A DNA stretch of 64,000 nucleotides from Verticillium longisporum (GCA_019188255.1 JAETXT010000003.1:6014001-6078000); one strand, 5' to 3'. Positions 11,155 to 24,221 are shown, counted from the stretch's first letter. Numbers and translations are program-made. The notes: generated by a model from the sequence alone, not told the origin.

Positions 11155-12519
11155 GATGAGTTGAAACTATGGATGAATTAATCGACGACTTTTACTTTTG
11201 ATAGTCGAGATCTGCGGCGCATACATCTCGGGGGACAGCTACATCCAGCTGGGCCGTCTCACACCTTTGTATTCCCCCCTTGCCTAATGCAGGCACAGAG
11301 CGTTTACACACTCTCTCCCCCCTCTCCCCTCTCCCCTCTCCCCTTTTTTTTGCTCAGCCGCCGAGGGCTGGACTGACGCAAGTCTGCATCCCTAGCTTCT
11401 GCTCCCGGTCGGCCGCGCAAAGCATGACAGTCACGGCGAGGTCATCCAGTCCCGCATGATGCTCCACGCGCCGACCGTCCGCTCGTCAGCGGGTCGGGGG
11501 TTGTAAAAAGGGGGTCAGTGAAGGGATGTCATCGAAAAGAAAAACCTCCGAGTTATGCTTCCCCGGCGGACCAACTTACCAACCACCAACCACCCCCGGG
11601 CAATACCTCAGCCCTTTTATCGGTACTACGGACGACGTTGGGCGAATCATCACGTTTCGCCATGGCGCGTCCCGACCGGGAACTTCCTGGTGCGACACGG
11701 AAAAAAAAGGGGGCAACTGCCAACAACCTTGACAACTGGATGTGCATCAGACGAACGAACAACACATCCTGAACACGTCTCCATGACGTGGGAAACTGTG
11801 GGCTTCATCTGCCTCTAAGACCCTTGAAGAAAACACATTTTGTGGTCCCAGCGAAAAGAAAACAAGATGATGAGCCTCGAAGCAGGTCTGAGCGGGCGTT
11901 AGGGCGTCGATTGTTAGGCTCGGCTCACCAAAGTGTTCGGTCATCACCGGGTAGATGGGCGAGAGAAATCTCGATGAGACCCTGAGGCTGAATGCTCCCT
12001 GGGGATGGGAATGGAGATGGGGTGGATGAGATCTGCGTCGGCATCTGAGACCAGACGGAAGCCCAGGGCCGCATGAACGTCATTGCTCCGCCCACTAGCT
12101 AACGTCAAGCGGTCGGGTCGTGGCCTGTCCATGCGCATTGGGCATCTGGAATTGCATGTTTCGCAATGCTCTGGGCCCGACGATAGGTGCATCTGCCTCG
12201 CGGCGCATGCTCCAGCACCTGCAGCAATGCACCGGCAGAGACAGGGGCGGCACGCTGCTGCAAAGCACGCTTCGACACGCGCCCAAGCATTCACAATCAT
12301 GACCACGGGTCTTGCTAACCAAACACTGCATTGTTCTCATATCGCCATCTACTCCGATCCAGACAACAAAGACAATGTTCACAAATTCATCCAAACGCCT
12401 AATGCCCAAGCCATTTTAGTGGTACAACGGCCTTGCCACCCAACGGCCGATGCAACGGGGAAAGTGGTATCGCGCCAAACCGCCGTGTCCATCAACGTGT
12501 CGGCTCAGAGAGACTCGAC
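11155..12519. other. Intergenic: GH43 promoter side and CBF5 3' flank
   Basis: 1.37 kb. A tract of CTCTCCCC repeats running into T8 lies at 11311-11351, about 160 bp upstream of the GH43 start. The rest shows no conserved reading frame or RNA gene that I can recognise. Confidence 0.5.
11311..11351 (+). repeat. Polypyrimidine low-complexity tract
   Basis: Imperfect repeats of CTCTCCCC end in a run of eight T. The tract is polypurine on the strand that encodes the GH43 gene. Such tracts are common in fungal promoters. Confidence 0.8.
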
Positions 12520-14640
12520 TTAGTCGCTCTCCTCATCGCTGTCGCCCTTGGACTTCTTCGCCGCCTTGGCCGCCTTCTTCTCCGCCTTCCTGCGCTTGCG
12601 CTCGGCCTTCTCCTCGGCCGTCTCGCCCTCGTGCTTCTTGCGCTTCTTCGAGTCCTTGTCCTCGGCATCCGAGGCAGCCGCGGGCGTCTCGGCGGAGGTC
12701 ATCTCCGTGTCGACGGCAGCGGGCTTGGCGGGAGTGGCGGGCGCGTCGGCCTGGGCACCTCCGCTGAAGTCCTTGTACTCGGAAACCCACTTGGCGGGCG
12801 TCGCCTCGTTCGGCCTGCCGTACTTGTCGAGCTTGCCGTCGGCCTTCATCTTCTTCTTCTCCGAAGCCTGGGGACCCAAGCCCCACTTGCGGGGGTACAG
12901 GTCACGCTCCATGATGCAGCGCTTGATCTTGGCAACGACCCCGTGGTCTATGCGAGTCAGTAGATATACTTGAGTAGTGCAATGGTGTTAGACATACCGC
13001 AGGTCGACATCTCGACGGTCGACATCTGGGCGATACCCAGAGCGATGGCCTCGCCCTTGGTGGTCATCATGACAACCTCGTCGTGGACCTCAATCTCGGA
13101 CTCTGCGTGGCATTAGTAGTGATCCCAGTGTTCAACGGCGGCTAGACATACCGTAACGAAGGAGACCGGGAAGCATGAGCTTGGCACCGTAGCAGACGGC
13201 GTTGACAGCGCTGTCCTTGACGACAACCCGCTTGTAGCTGGTGAGGAGAGTCTCGAGGGGAGAGATGACCCTGCGGAGGTAAGACTCGTCACGGGTGTTG
13301 TCCATGGTCCACTGGGCGTCGAGGACGTCGTGCAGGGTAACAAGACCTTTGTTCTCGTCCATGGCACCGGAGCGCACACGACGGAGCTCCTGCATGTGGG
13401 CGCCAACACCGAGAAGGAGACCCTGCGATTCTCGTTAGTTATCTTTCGGGTGCGATAACTTGACCAATACATACCAGGTGGACGCAGAGGGTACGGATGT
13501 AGGTACCGGCCTCGCAGGAGACCCAGAAGACACCGAGGTGGCGGTCGTTGTCGAACTCGATGACCTTGGACTCGTGGATGGTACGGATACGGAGCTGACG
13601 CTTGACAGCCGAGATCAGGGGAGGACGCTGGAATAGAGCACCAGTGAGGGCTGTAAAGCGTTAGCCTGAGAACTGAACGGGCATTGGCGAGCTGTGCTTA
13701 CTCTCGAGAGCACGAGCGAACTGGACCTGGCCACCGGGGAGCTTGTCGTGCAGGCGGATGACGCAGACATACTCCTTACCGGCACCCTGCTGGCTCTTCA
13801 CGAGCCTGGTGGCACGGTCGATACTAGGTTTGTTAGCGATAGGGTATTAGCGACGCGAAGCATTGGACCTACCAGACGATCAGGCAGCCCGTGACCTTGG
13901 GGTCAAGAGTACCACTGTGACCAGTCTTCTCGACGCTGTGAACTGTTAGCTACAATCCGACGAAAATGGGAATGCGCTCTAGCAAAATCGCAGGTTCCTC
14001 CGTGGCCGCTGCTGGTAAGGATGGCGTGGTCATCAGGAAGGCCGTGGACACTTGGAGCATCATTCGGACAGGCATAGGCATGTGCATTCAAGCGTGTCGT
14101 GACATCGCTTTTGCACTTTCGGGCCACAAGTCTGCTGCCGCAACGATTGCCCTGTTCCACGCCTCCTAGCAGCAGGAACCACATTGGACCCCTCGAATGC
14201 ATTGCCGTTTCGCGTCGTCAGGGAGAGAAGGCGTACCGGAGCATGCGCTTGAGCCAAGCGACGACCTCGTGGGAGCTGGGCTGTAGAGCTGTCAGACCAA
14301 TTGTTCCCCGAACACATGACAATCCTCTCTGGGAAAGGGCGAACGCACGTTGGAGGGCTTGTCAAGGTTGATGACACCGCTGGAGATGTACGACTTGATG
14401 TCACGCTTCAGCGGGCTGCATCCGGCGGGGATGGGCGTGAAGTGACCGGTGCGAACGAGGACTGCAGGCTACTCGTCAGCAAACGATACAACTCGATCGT
14501 GTCTCTCGAGGGATAAACTTGCGCTTGTCATAGTTCTTGAGCAGCAGAGGCCAGCTGCTGGTGTCGAGCTGAGGAGTGGCGGCCTGGGGCTTGATGGAGT
14601 ACTCCTCATCCTCGCCGTGCTTCACGATCTCCATGGTCAT
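12520..14640 (-). CDS. CBF5: H/ACA snoRNP pseudouridine synthase (dyskerin)
   Basis: Catalytic subunit of the H/ACA snoRNP, which pseudouridylates rRNA in the nucleolus. Nine exons: 14640..14523, 14461..14349, 14280..14237, 13935..13873, 13823..13702, 13650..13475, 13422..13152, 13102..12998 and 12947..12520; the sum of 1440 nt gives 479 residues, normal for the family. The N-terminus leads to [15 protein letters not shown]. The TruB motif is [11 protein letters not shown] with catalytic Asp about residue 103, followed by [11 protein letters not shown] and [19 protein letters not shown] domain follows ([18 protein letters not shown]). The tail carries KKRKKHEGE and lysine-rich repeats as expected. 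Intron 1 has a GC donor (gcaagt). Intron 3 is 301 nt, far longer than the others. The frame is intact. Confidence 0.93.
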
Positions 14641-16109
14641 GTTTCGGCCTCGGTCGTGCCTTCTTTCTTCGCGACTTCCTATCTGCAACGGGCAATTGAC
14701 CTCGTGGGGGCGAGTGTCTGGTCGAGCAGTGGGTGGTCGGGCGTCGCGACTGGTTCTTGCTGGTTGAGCTTTGTTGGGTGTTCCTCTGGGCTGGCGGGTC
14801 GAAGCTTCCAATTTTTTTTCTTCGACTTTGCTGTGGGGGGAGCTGCGACCGGCAAAGGCGCCTCTGATTGGATGGTGGATTGCACCAGCCATAGCGATGG
14901 CGTTGTCAGCCACATTGGACGCTTCGGTCGCCTTATCAGGGATCCTTATCAGTCGCTTGCTCTTTTCCAGCACTTGGTCCTGCTCCAAGGCAAAGATCGT
15001 GGACATGAAGATGCTAGAAGGCCTACATACTTAGAATTCTGCCCTATTACTTTTCACAAATGCGTGTTTTATCAACTTTGTTCAATTTCGTTACTTGGAA
15101 TGCGACTTTCTTCCATCTAGACTTTCTCTCTCTTCAACATATGTCGAATTAGCAAGAGAGAGTCCATGGCAGCGACAAAGTGACATCAAGGACCTCATTG
15201 GCTCTGACGCCGCTGACTGAATTGGTCTTTTTGGATGTCCATCCGCGTCACAATGCTAGATTCTACGGGCGCTTTAATTATGGTGGCACTTCCTGTATTC
15301 TAGCTTTGTGGAAAGGTATGCAAACCGTGCAGGCCATCGTACATAAATCGTGGTGGCCAAAGAGTAGCCCGTCTAACGGGTCCCAGACAAGGCAACATGT
15401 TCAACAATACCGCAAAGGCACGTACACCGAAGACAAATATATTTGGAAAGACCCTTTATCCCCAAAATCCCCATTCGGCACGTTTAACACTATACAAACA
15501 CCTTACGGCGGGTGCCACGCCAGGTCGGCCTGCGAGACTAACCCTCTACTACGAAAAGGGGGCTCAATACGCCAGGTGAGCACACCAAGAGCCTAACTGG
15601 AGAGCTCAATGAGGTGGTCAGACACCAAATCACCATTTACGCGCCGATGGCACCATGCAGGTGTTCATTTCCACCCGAGGCGGCGGTCTCTCACAAACTG
15701 TAATTGTGATGGTTCCTCGTCTGAGAATCTATCAGGCGCATCGTCGCTGGCGGCGAATCCAAGGGATCTTAGCCATGGCCCAGCAAGCGTACCTTTGACT
15801 CTTCACGCCACTATCACATACACCGAACCGCCAGTCAAACTGTCGCCACTTGACTTTACCGCCATTTCGATGATAGCTCTCCAGGCTGGGATATCATTCA
15901 CAACTTGATTCTCAATCGACCGGCTATATCGATCTCACTTGCCTCGCTCATTTGCTTGCAGATTGTATAACGATTTCAAATCGACATTAACAAAATTTAC
16001 GGTCTACGAACCAAGGTTTCCCGTGTTCGACCGTTCGATGAGCAAGTGGTATAAGACTCCAGACTCCCTCTCCCCCGACCCCGACCATTAAAGTTGTACG
16101 CGACCGGCG
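14641..16109. other. Intergenic: CBF5 promoter and 3' flank of copy B
   Basis: 1.47 kb between two minus-strand genes. It must contain the CBF5 promoter next to 14640 and the 3' flank of copy B near 16109. No further gene is recognised. Confidence 0.5.
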
Positions 16110-17568
16110 CTACCACACATAAGCTTTCCTCGGGTCGTCCTGCGGGGAGTCGTGGTAATCGGCCGGGTTATACTGAGCATAGACCGGTCTCTCCGGCTGG
16201 TGGATCGGCTGTACGTCCAACGCGGGTGCCAGATGCTGCCCGTAGTTTCCATCAACCTCTCGTAGCTCATATGATTCCTCCCCCACAGCCTTGCCTTTCG
16301 TATCCTGCTGCCACACGGGCGAAGGCTCAGGCCCGCCTAGAGCAATTCCGACCTCCTGCGGCGCTGTCCTCATCTGAGGTTTGTCGGCGGGCCACGGCAT
16401 GTTGCGCCCGTCTACTGCCGTGTCTGGACTGTTGTACTGTGACGAGTACGGCGAGAAGTATCTCGTCTGAAACTTCTCGGTGCTCACGCTCTGAGGCGAG
16501 TTGTCCCAGTCCCGGAGCGGCTTCTGGCTTTGTGGTGTGTCGTCCCAGCCTCGAAAGGGGTGCTGGCTCGATGGGCTTTCAAAATATTCGCCCCGGGTGG
16601 TGTTGATGGGTGTAGGCCACGCAGCCATGGCTTTCTTGACCTTCTCATCGTAAGACTTGAGGAACGTCCGGCGTTTCCTGCGGCCGTTGCAGATGATGCA
16701 GAATCCGACGGCGATCAGGATCAGGAGCAGCGCTCCAAACGCAATGCCTACCCGGGCATCGAGGCTCAAAGGGCCCGGGTAGTAATTGGGAATGTTGGTG
16801 GCGATCGGCGTCGGATCGGTAATATTGACAGCAGACGTTATGAATGGTGGGCTGTCAATGGAGACACGCGTTCCATTGATGGGCATTTGCTCGCATCCGG
16901 CCTGCAATACTGTCATGACTGAGGCATGTTAGCTTTGTCCCTGCCTGAGACCTTTTCCGAGACTTACAATTGGCGAGGAAGTGGTTGCTGCCAGCACGGA
17001 GACATGACGCGCATCGAGGCAGCTGATCGTGAATCCAGGTAGAGCAGTACCCGTACGCTGTGCCGTTAGGCTCAAGCTCATTGTATGTAACTGCACGTTG
17101 CAGTGGCTCACAGGCAGTGCTGGTCTTTGGTCAGCATTGGCAGAGGTGGAGAGCATGAACGCGAAAGGACATACCTGGTCAAGCAGGGGCTTGATCCGAC
17201 ATCTTCGTTTTCTGGGTAGCCGAAAAGGCAGTATGATACGGCATACCGAAGGTTGTCTAGGAGCGACGGTCAGATTAGGGATCCTAAGCTTCCTAAAATC
17301 CAGTCGTAAACTCACAAAGAGCCCACTGTGTATCGGTCTCGTCCCCGTCAATATAACCACTGGTGAGCTGACAGGTTGTGCACCGTTCAAAGATACCGCC
17401 TTCGGCACTTGTGTCGTAGTCCTCCTCCTTGCACACCAGCTCATCTGAGCTGGTAGAGCCGAGAACGTTGCCACAGAGAGTCTGGCAAGGTGACCCGTCC
17501 ACGGCCTTGAGAGCAGACGCACGGCTTAGCCATAGCCCAAGCCAAAAGGCGCTGATAGCAAAGCGCAT
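16110..17568 (-). CDS. 12-cysteine single-pass membrane protein, copy B
   Basis: Intact paralogue of copies A and C. Exons are 17568..17316, 17256..17175, 17119..16968 and 16918..16110, giving 431 residues. A signal peptide (MRFAISAFWLGLWLSRASA) precedes an ectodomain with the same 12 cysteines: PCQTLC, LVC, RCTTC, SYC, SPC, TAC, YGYC, RCASC and AGC. The DNLRYAVSYCLFGY and FMTVLQAGCEQMP segments align with the other copies. A single transmembrane helix (VGIAFGALLLILIAVGFCIIC) is followed by GRRKRR and a Pro/Ser/Gln-rich tail of about 190 residues. Two intron positions, before DNLRY and inside the codon before MTVLQ, are shared with A and C; one intron inside the SPC...TAC segment is unique to B. 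The function is unknown; no enzyme motif is seen. Confidence 0.85.
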
Positions 17569-19208
17569 GTTGGAGGTCTTGCGTCAGTCGATTACTGGGG
17601 ATAAGAGATCCCGTCCGTGATTCGAAGTGAGGAAATATTCCAGTCGAAGTGCCAGACGCTCGTCTTCGTCTCACATGCCGACGGGGAACGCGATGGTATG
17701 TCCTCGAACGGAACTTTCTGGTGAGTGTGCGAAGCAATGGGACGGACGACCAAGCTGGCGAGGAACGTTCACGATCTTGTGCTGGAACTTGCGGAAGCAC
17801 GAGTGGCAGTTCTCATATGTGCGACATGAGGTGAGAAGCGGGGATCGCTGCGATCACGCCGTGGAGGTGTGACAGGGTGACGAGAAGCGCTGTGATCGCT
17901 GCAGGTTGGGAGGAAAGCCGCATGACGTTGCAGCGTGTTGATGCACAGGGTGGGCAGCTCATCACACGGTCCTGGTTGTCTCTTGGTACCATAGCCCGCC
18001 AGCCGCCCGTTCGACGAGTGAGACCCTGCCCAGCCAGAGCTTGTCTGCCCGTCCATCAGCCCTCAGCTGTGCTCTGTGCTTTCGCCTGCCCTTGCCGGTT
18101 GTGTACTCAACCGAAGATGGCAGAGAGGCGAAGAGGAGGAGGTGAGGGGTTGGGGGTGGTCGGTGGTGATTGGGCGATGGGTATCTTCGATGCCCCCCGA
18201 GCTCTGATCCTTGACTCGGGGGCCATGTTGCCGCCGTGGTTGATCGTGCTGTATCCACATGAGCAAACAAGCCGCCAATGATAACAAGAAACCCGTTCAC
18301 CTGCGCGTGCTACATGCAAGGGCTCTGCTCCCGTTCACACACGACTGGCAAATAGGATCACGAGAAACGTCCCCGACTTAATGATCCGCTTGTCGACTGC
18401 CTGGCACTTGATCAAGTGGGGGGCAATATTAACATGATGATTAGAGGGATTGTGACTTTGGCCGGTTGCCCTGGCCACACATCTCACTCACCGAGCAATA
18501 GCAATGCTTTTCACCCCATCTTCAATTCCCCTTTGCTGTCCGAATCGGGTGGTGACCCCTACCAGTTACTGGCCCCTTCACGGAACTTGCCTGAAGTGTG
18601 GAAAACGTGTTGGTCCATCGACTCTTGACGATTCAATCGCGTAGCCTGCCCTGAATACCGCCCAGGTGCCGCTTCGCTTTTCACCGGAACGATGCAGCCT
18701 GTCACACCTCTCATTCCGAACCTGGGGGCGGGCGTTGCGCCTCGGTATCATGAGCGTTGGCCAATTTCGTGATCACCTTGTGCTTAACTGTGTTTCACGG
18801 TTTAGGTATCTTGGTGAGGGCAAGGAGGTGGGAGCGAGAGGCTGGCATAGGGATTTGCCAGCTTTGGACAGGTCTCCTTGAAGATCTCGACGCCGCTTCT
18901 GTATCGTTGTTGGATTATTCACTAGCCTAGTACATACATGTCCTGGTGAGCGAACAACTGCCATGCTGGCCAAGACCTCTAACTCCGCTATGCTGAACAG
19001 GGATGAGGAACGGATATCAATCGTTGGGGTGATCAGGTCATAAGTGAAGGGGAAAACAAAACCAAAATGGACGACACGTCATAACGCCAGTCAACAAGCC
19101 CGCTGCTCCTCCCGAGCAGCAATTCGCCAAACACCGAGTTCGCCCTGTCTTTTGGCTACCCTGCCTACCGTAAACTCCTTGTATGTGTGTCATGTCTCCT
19201 TCCGTGTT
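17569..19208. other. Intergenic: copy B promoter region and 3' flank of the amidase gene
   Basis: 1.64 kb upstream of copy B. Short open frames occur on both strands without family resemblance. No RNA gene or repeat was recognised. Confidence 0.45.
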
Positions 19209-22200
19209 CTAGACGGCCACGCCGTTGGGGGCTGTGGCCATCCTCAAAATATCCCGTTCTACAGCATCAGGAGAAACCCCCTTGGATTCTGGACTTGGAT
19301 GTCGTATGGCTTCGTTCTCGAATGATGCTTCTGTGTCGTTGACGAACACCTCTGCTTTCGGTGTTCGAGTCTCAAAAGATGGAGTCGACGGCGAGCGGCC
19401 AGGAGTTGAAATTGTGTCAACAGTCTCGGCTAGTGAACCAGAGTCACTACAGGCAACACCGTCCGGCGTGGTTTGAGAACCCTGACTCGCGGTTCGCTCA
19501 ATATCACTTGTACCGGGCAGAGGCGAATTCCCTGCGATGGTGGCTTCGGAACCGGGGGACGAGTCCTGTCCGACGGCAGCATCTGTGGCAGAACCAGGGC
19601 TGCTTGACACTTGTGCACCGTGGACAGGGCAGTTGGGGCAAACAACAGATTCGACAGCTTCAAAGTCTTGCATGGCGGCGGCCGGAGGGCTACTGGATCC
19701 GCTCGACGACCCAGACGCCCGCCGCTCGTATTCTTGTTGCAGCTCTGAGCGCGCTCGATCGAGGGAGAAAGCTTGGTCATCAGAAGATGAGGCAACGGGG
19801 GAAAAGACAACACCTCTGGATGCAGACCGAGGCTGGGGGCGCATCTTTGTCCTGTCCATGGCAGTCGGCGTCCTGGATCGTTCACGCACCCTCGAGAAAT
19901 GCGGTTCCCTTTCCTCGGATATCGATGCAGATCTGGAACGATGATCCATGCGGGACATCGGCCTCGGTGAGCTTTGCACTCCTGGGCGCGCAAGACTGGA
20001 CTGAGGACGAGCCATCTCGGTGCCAAAAATGCTGGGGCTTGCCCCGATCAAGATGGATGCAGCAGCTTCGGTGGGACGGCTTCGGCTGCAATTGCGTGAT
20101 TTGGGCGAGCTGGGCCTGTCGGGGATGGGAGACTGTGTCTCTTCATTACGGAACCGATTGGCCGATTCTGCTTGCTGCGATATGCCATCCAAATGCTGCG
20201 ATACCGCCGCTGCCATATCGCGGTGAGCCAGGCTTGAATCCGAACGTTCATGATTTCTGCTGCGGCTGGCATTACGGGACTTTGGGGATGAAGGACGCGA
20301 AGGATGGTTGTCTTGTCCGCTGTGGTCATCCGTTGCAGTTGCAGGACCCTGACTCATCGGAGGAGATCTGCTAGAGCTCCTTTCTCGTGATTTAAGCTTG
20401 TTCGAGTAGCGCTCATCTTTCCTGGATGTGCGCGTAGTACTGCTCGACCGCATCGTGTTCGAGCTGTGCGTTCGCTTCACCGGTTCAGGTTGCGGTGTTG
20501 GAGCATTAAAGGCTTTGGGCGTCCTCCTTCCCACCGGTGACGGCGCAAACGGTGGCCAATCGTTAGGATCAACCGGAGTATGTAATGCAGCGTCAATGGG
20601 GGTTCGAATGGAAGAGGACGAGGGCCGCCAGAGATAGCGACTGGCTATCGGCGACATGTCGTCAAAGGGAGTGATGGGACTGAACGAGTCCTCTGTGTGG
20701 GTAATTGTGACCTCGCCTCCGTAAATCTGCATGTCTGGGATTGGTCTGGGGTATCCGCTTAGGGGTAGACCACTGTCGGGATAGGGAGTGCTTTCTGCTG
20801 GGGGCCTCTCATTCGACCTGATCGATTGGTTTGAGCGAATAGACTGAACCGACTGGACCGACCGAACTGAATGTGTTGACTGCGTACTCATAGGTTGCGG
20901 GCTGTTGGCTTCCGCCCAACTGCCAAATGGCGGCGATTGCGGAATGATTAATTTAGGCCGAACAGCCTGTGGAGTGGGACTCGGTGCAGTCGGTGTTGGT
21001 ATATCATGAGAACCAGTGGATTTGGCTGATGTTGCTGATGTGGCCGAAACTGGCTCTCGGCGTTGGGGGTACTGAGGGATTTGAATCTGCGGGCTCGGTC
21101 TCGTGCGTTTTGAAGATGTCGCCGTCGTGTTGTTCATGGCATTACCGATGGCGGCTTGTGAAGTGGGAGGTTTGGTTGACGATAATGGCTCCTTCGAGTT
21201 CTCGCCCTTTGGCGAAGATTGCGCCTCGTGAGAGTTTGACGGCGGCTTTTGTCCCGGCGCTGGCGATTGTGACATCTTCTGTAGTTCGCCTTGTGCCGGT
21301 TCTGAACTGTCGGCATCCGGGCGGTACAGGAGCTTGGCGTACGGAGGATTGTCGGTGTCGACAACGAGAAGCTCCTTTTCTCCTCGACCAAGCAGGCCAT
21401 ATACCTTGACCTCGCCATCATGAATCCCAACAACTGCACTCGTCCCGGCGTAAACAGCTTCGTCTTCAGTGCCTGTACGGTTGCAGAACACAACAATGAT
21501 CTCCTCATCATTCTCGGCTCTGATGAGGGGCTCCAAGCGGGTGACCCAGTAGGTCAAGGTCTCCATGTCAGGCTCGTTAGGCATACGACTGAACATCCTG
21601 CTATCCTCGCGTGTCATCCAGGCCATGGAGACAATGACGAAGTTGGAGGAGTACTCGAGGACGTGAAAGGCAAACTCGAAGGCGTGCCAAGGTGCTTGAA
21701 ACTTATGGGGGCTAAAGGGGGTTAATTCAGTAAAGATATGTCGGGGAGAAGAAGAAAGCTCACTTCAGGTCCATACCTGGAAACAAGGAGAGTCAGTCGA
21801 CTGTCTTCACCAGCAGATGTCCACGCAAGAGATAAGGTACTCACAGATGCCCATCGACGTGTGGCCAAGGCCCGGGATGTATCCTTCGAAAAACCCAGTA
21901 TCACCTTCCAGCGCCCATGTCTCATCGGTGTAATACAAGAAACTTTTCCGATAATTTGCAACCGTCTCGCCGTCTCCATTGACAATGATTGCCGAGTTGT
22001 AATACTCAGGGCCGGTTGGCCACTTGGGTGAAGGGTCGACTTTCTCCGGGTATCCAGCGGCGACGATACAGTTGTACTTCAGCGCGGTGGTGCGAGCCCA
22101 TAATGCCGTGATTCCGGAGCCGGATGGTTCGAGATATGGTGCGATATGTTCTAGGGACTTGAAGTTGTAACCTGTAGGGAATTGTCAGTCACGTCACTTT

Positions 22201-22447
22201 GCAAATGTGCTGCTCGCGCGACCACGGTGAAAGTCGCCTCGTTGGGCTCTGGTGCTCCATGTTGCTGCCAGGCGCATTGGAAGTCCCTTCCTCCCAAATC
22301 AGCACACGTACCTGAAAAGGCCATTTCAGGTAGGACCAGAAGATCGAGTTCCTCGGGGTTCGCTCTGCTCAGGACAGCATCGGCGCGGTTGAGGTTATTG
22401 TCGACATCGCCGACCTGCGGCGCGAACTGAACACAACCGATCCTCAT
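19209..22447 (-). CDS. Nitrilase-superfamily N-terminal amidase (NTA1-like) with long disordered tail
   Basis: Carbon-nitrogen hydrolase resembling N-terminal Asn/Gln amidase, which deamidates N-terminal Asn or Gln for the N-degron pathway. Exons are 22447..22312, 22171..21845, 21776..21764 and 21711..19209; the sum encodes 992 residues. The Glu-Lys-Cys triad is visible: E41 in LVLPEMAFSG, K121 in NYRKSFLYY and C155 in GICMDLNPHKF. The catalytic domain ends by about residue 300. The remaining roughly 700 residues are Ser/Pro/Arg-rich and probably disordered, with a near-repeat of SVRSVQSIRSNQS and one CPNCPVHG segment. Yeast Nta1 is about half this length. Exon 3 is a 13-nt microexon, and intron 2 splits the codon of the catalytic cysteine. 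NTA1 is the best match, but another nitrilase branch cannot be excluded. Confidence 0.82.
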
Positions 22448-24221
22448 CGTGAAACTCGGCCAAACTCATGGACTGACTGACACAAGATGCTGCGACACGA
22501 GTCTCTCTGTAAGGAAATGACGAAAGACAGGGGACGGTCGCGCGCAACAGTCTTGGTGCGAAAGATGAACCACAACAATAAACGTCAGCACAAGATCATG
22601 ATACTATTTCGAGGTGTGTTCAAGATGGGCAAGAGGCGACATATGGGGGTAGGGTCAGAGAGACAAGGGGAGTAGACCAAAATGGCACATTGGGGGGCGG
22701 GGAACTGGCAAGCAACGGGTGTGGGCGGAAGTCCATGAGGCTGAGGGCCGTGGTCGCGGCCAACGAGAAGTCGACACTAACCGCCCATCTCACCTATCTG
22801 GCCCCGGACCACATCCCACCATCAGCCTGTCCATGCCCCCCGGTCAAGTGTGACGCCTGACGCGAGGCAGGGCCACTCACGAGCTGCTTGTTATGCGGGA
22901 TGGCGCCAACAACTGGAGACGACATGCGGGCATTTGGCTTAGGGTGCAGCTCCCTGAAGCCAATATAGCGCTTGCCAAGTGAGGGAGATGCCTACCACTC
23001 GTCTAGCGCTTCGCGTCACTGCCGCCCGCCAATGTCGTCGCTAACACTCGGACGCAGACCGCTTCGCCGTGCTGTGATATTCGTCGTACAACGCAACGGG
23101 CGTTGGAGGGACTGTGAACCCCTTTCCGTACCCAACAGATGCAGCAAGCTCGAGTGGCCTCACTTTCAGGAGCAGAAGTTCCCAGCCAGTATCAAACATG
23201 CCGTCAAGCTGAGAAAACGCACCAACGAATCGCTCACTGGTAGCTGCTGCTAAATGTTACCTTCGTAAATTGTCACATCGGAGAGCTGACGGCGTTATTA
23301 GGAATAGTACCTAGGTAGGTAGCAGGGAGAGGGGGAGAGAGCAGTTGGCCTGGGAAGGCGGTTTCATTTGCAGCCCTGATTTCCTGTCTCCTGCGCAATT
23401 CCCAAGCCTTTGGGTGAAAGTGGATCCACGCTGAAGGAGCGCAGGTTCCAACTTATTCATTGGCTGATCCCTTACTGGCCTGTGAGCTTATTGGCCTCTA
23501 TCACGCGTGATGGACAAGGGTCTCTCTCTCATCCAATTGCTGACATTCGCCCACCTACCTTAGGCGCCCTTTATTAACGTGCTGCATGTTGTTGCTTCCA
23601 ACAGGGAGTCCTCCAGGCACTAATGAGGAAGACTCGAGTAGGTTGGTAGTACTTGTTTCCCATTGCTGTGCGGGGAGTCGGACATGATGCTTGAGCTGCT
23701 ATGCCGCCCAGTTGCCGGCGTCTCGAGCACCCGCATGGTGAGTGAGCGTCCCATGGCGAGATGCCCAGCACACCTCGACATCATCCTGAGCCCTACCATT
23801 CTCCCCACTAGCGTGAAGCGGCAACCGGAATCAGCGCCTCAGCACGTGCTCCGTCCTCTCTGTCTGATCAGCGATGTCACCAGATGTCCTGCGCACTGGT
23901 TGGTGCCTCTTACAACTTCTTCCACGCCGGAAAAGTCGGTGAACTAGGAAGGGACAAGCAGTACTGTATTTAGGAAGCGAAGTTTCATGTGCCAGGCACT
24001 TCGCAGATACTTTCTTCACCCTCGCCTAGGAACACCCAGCCAGTATTGGAGCCTTAGACACGCCCCTGGGATCAGTACTTCTCTGTTTTCTCCGGCCCCC
24101 TGTCACCAAGCCTGGTATTGTCATTGATGTACCTGAACCCGAAGAAGGCGCGCCTATCCCGTTTCTCACTGCATCAACGTCAGTCATGTGACGACACGAG
24201 CATCATCTGAACCCTGATTAC
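22448..24221. other. Intergenic: amidase promoter region and 3' flank of the secreted-protein gene
   Basis: 1.77 kb. A perfect TACCTAGGTA palindrome is at 23308-23317, followed by a second AGGTAG. No conserved protein or RNA gene is recognised. Confidence 0.45.

Noticed and set aside
13936..14236. C/D box snoRNA in CBF5 intron 3 from TGATGA and CTGA words
   Set aside because: The words are too close together or in the wrong order for a C/D RNA and no terminal stem is seen.
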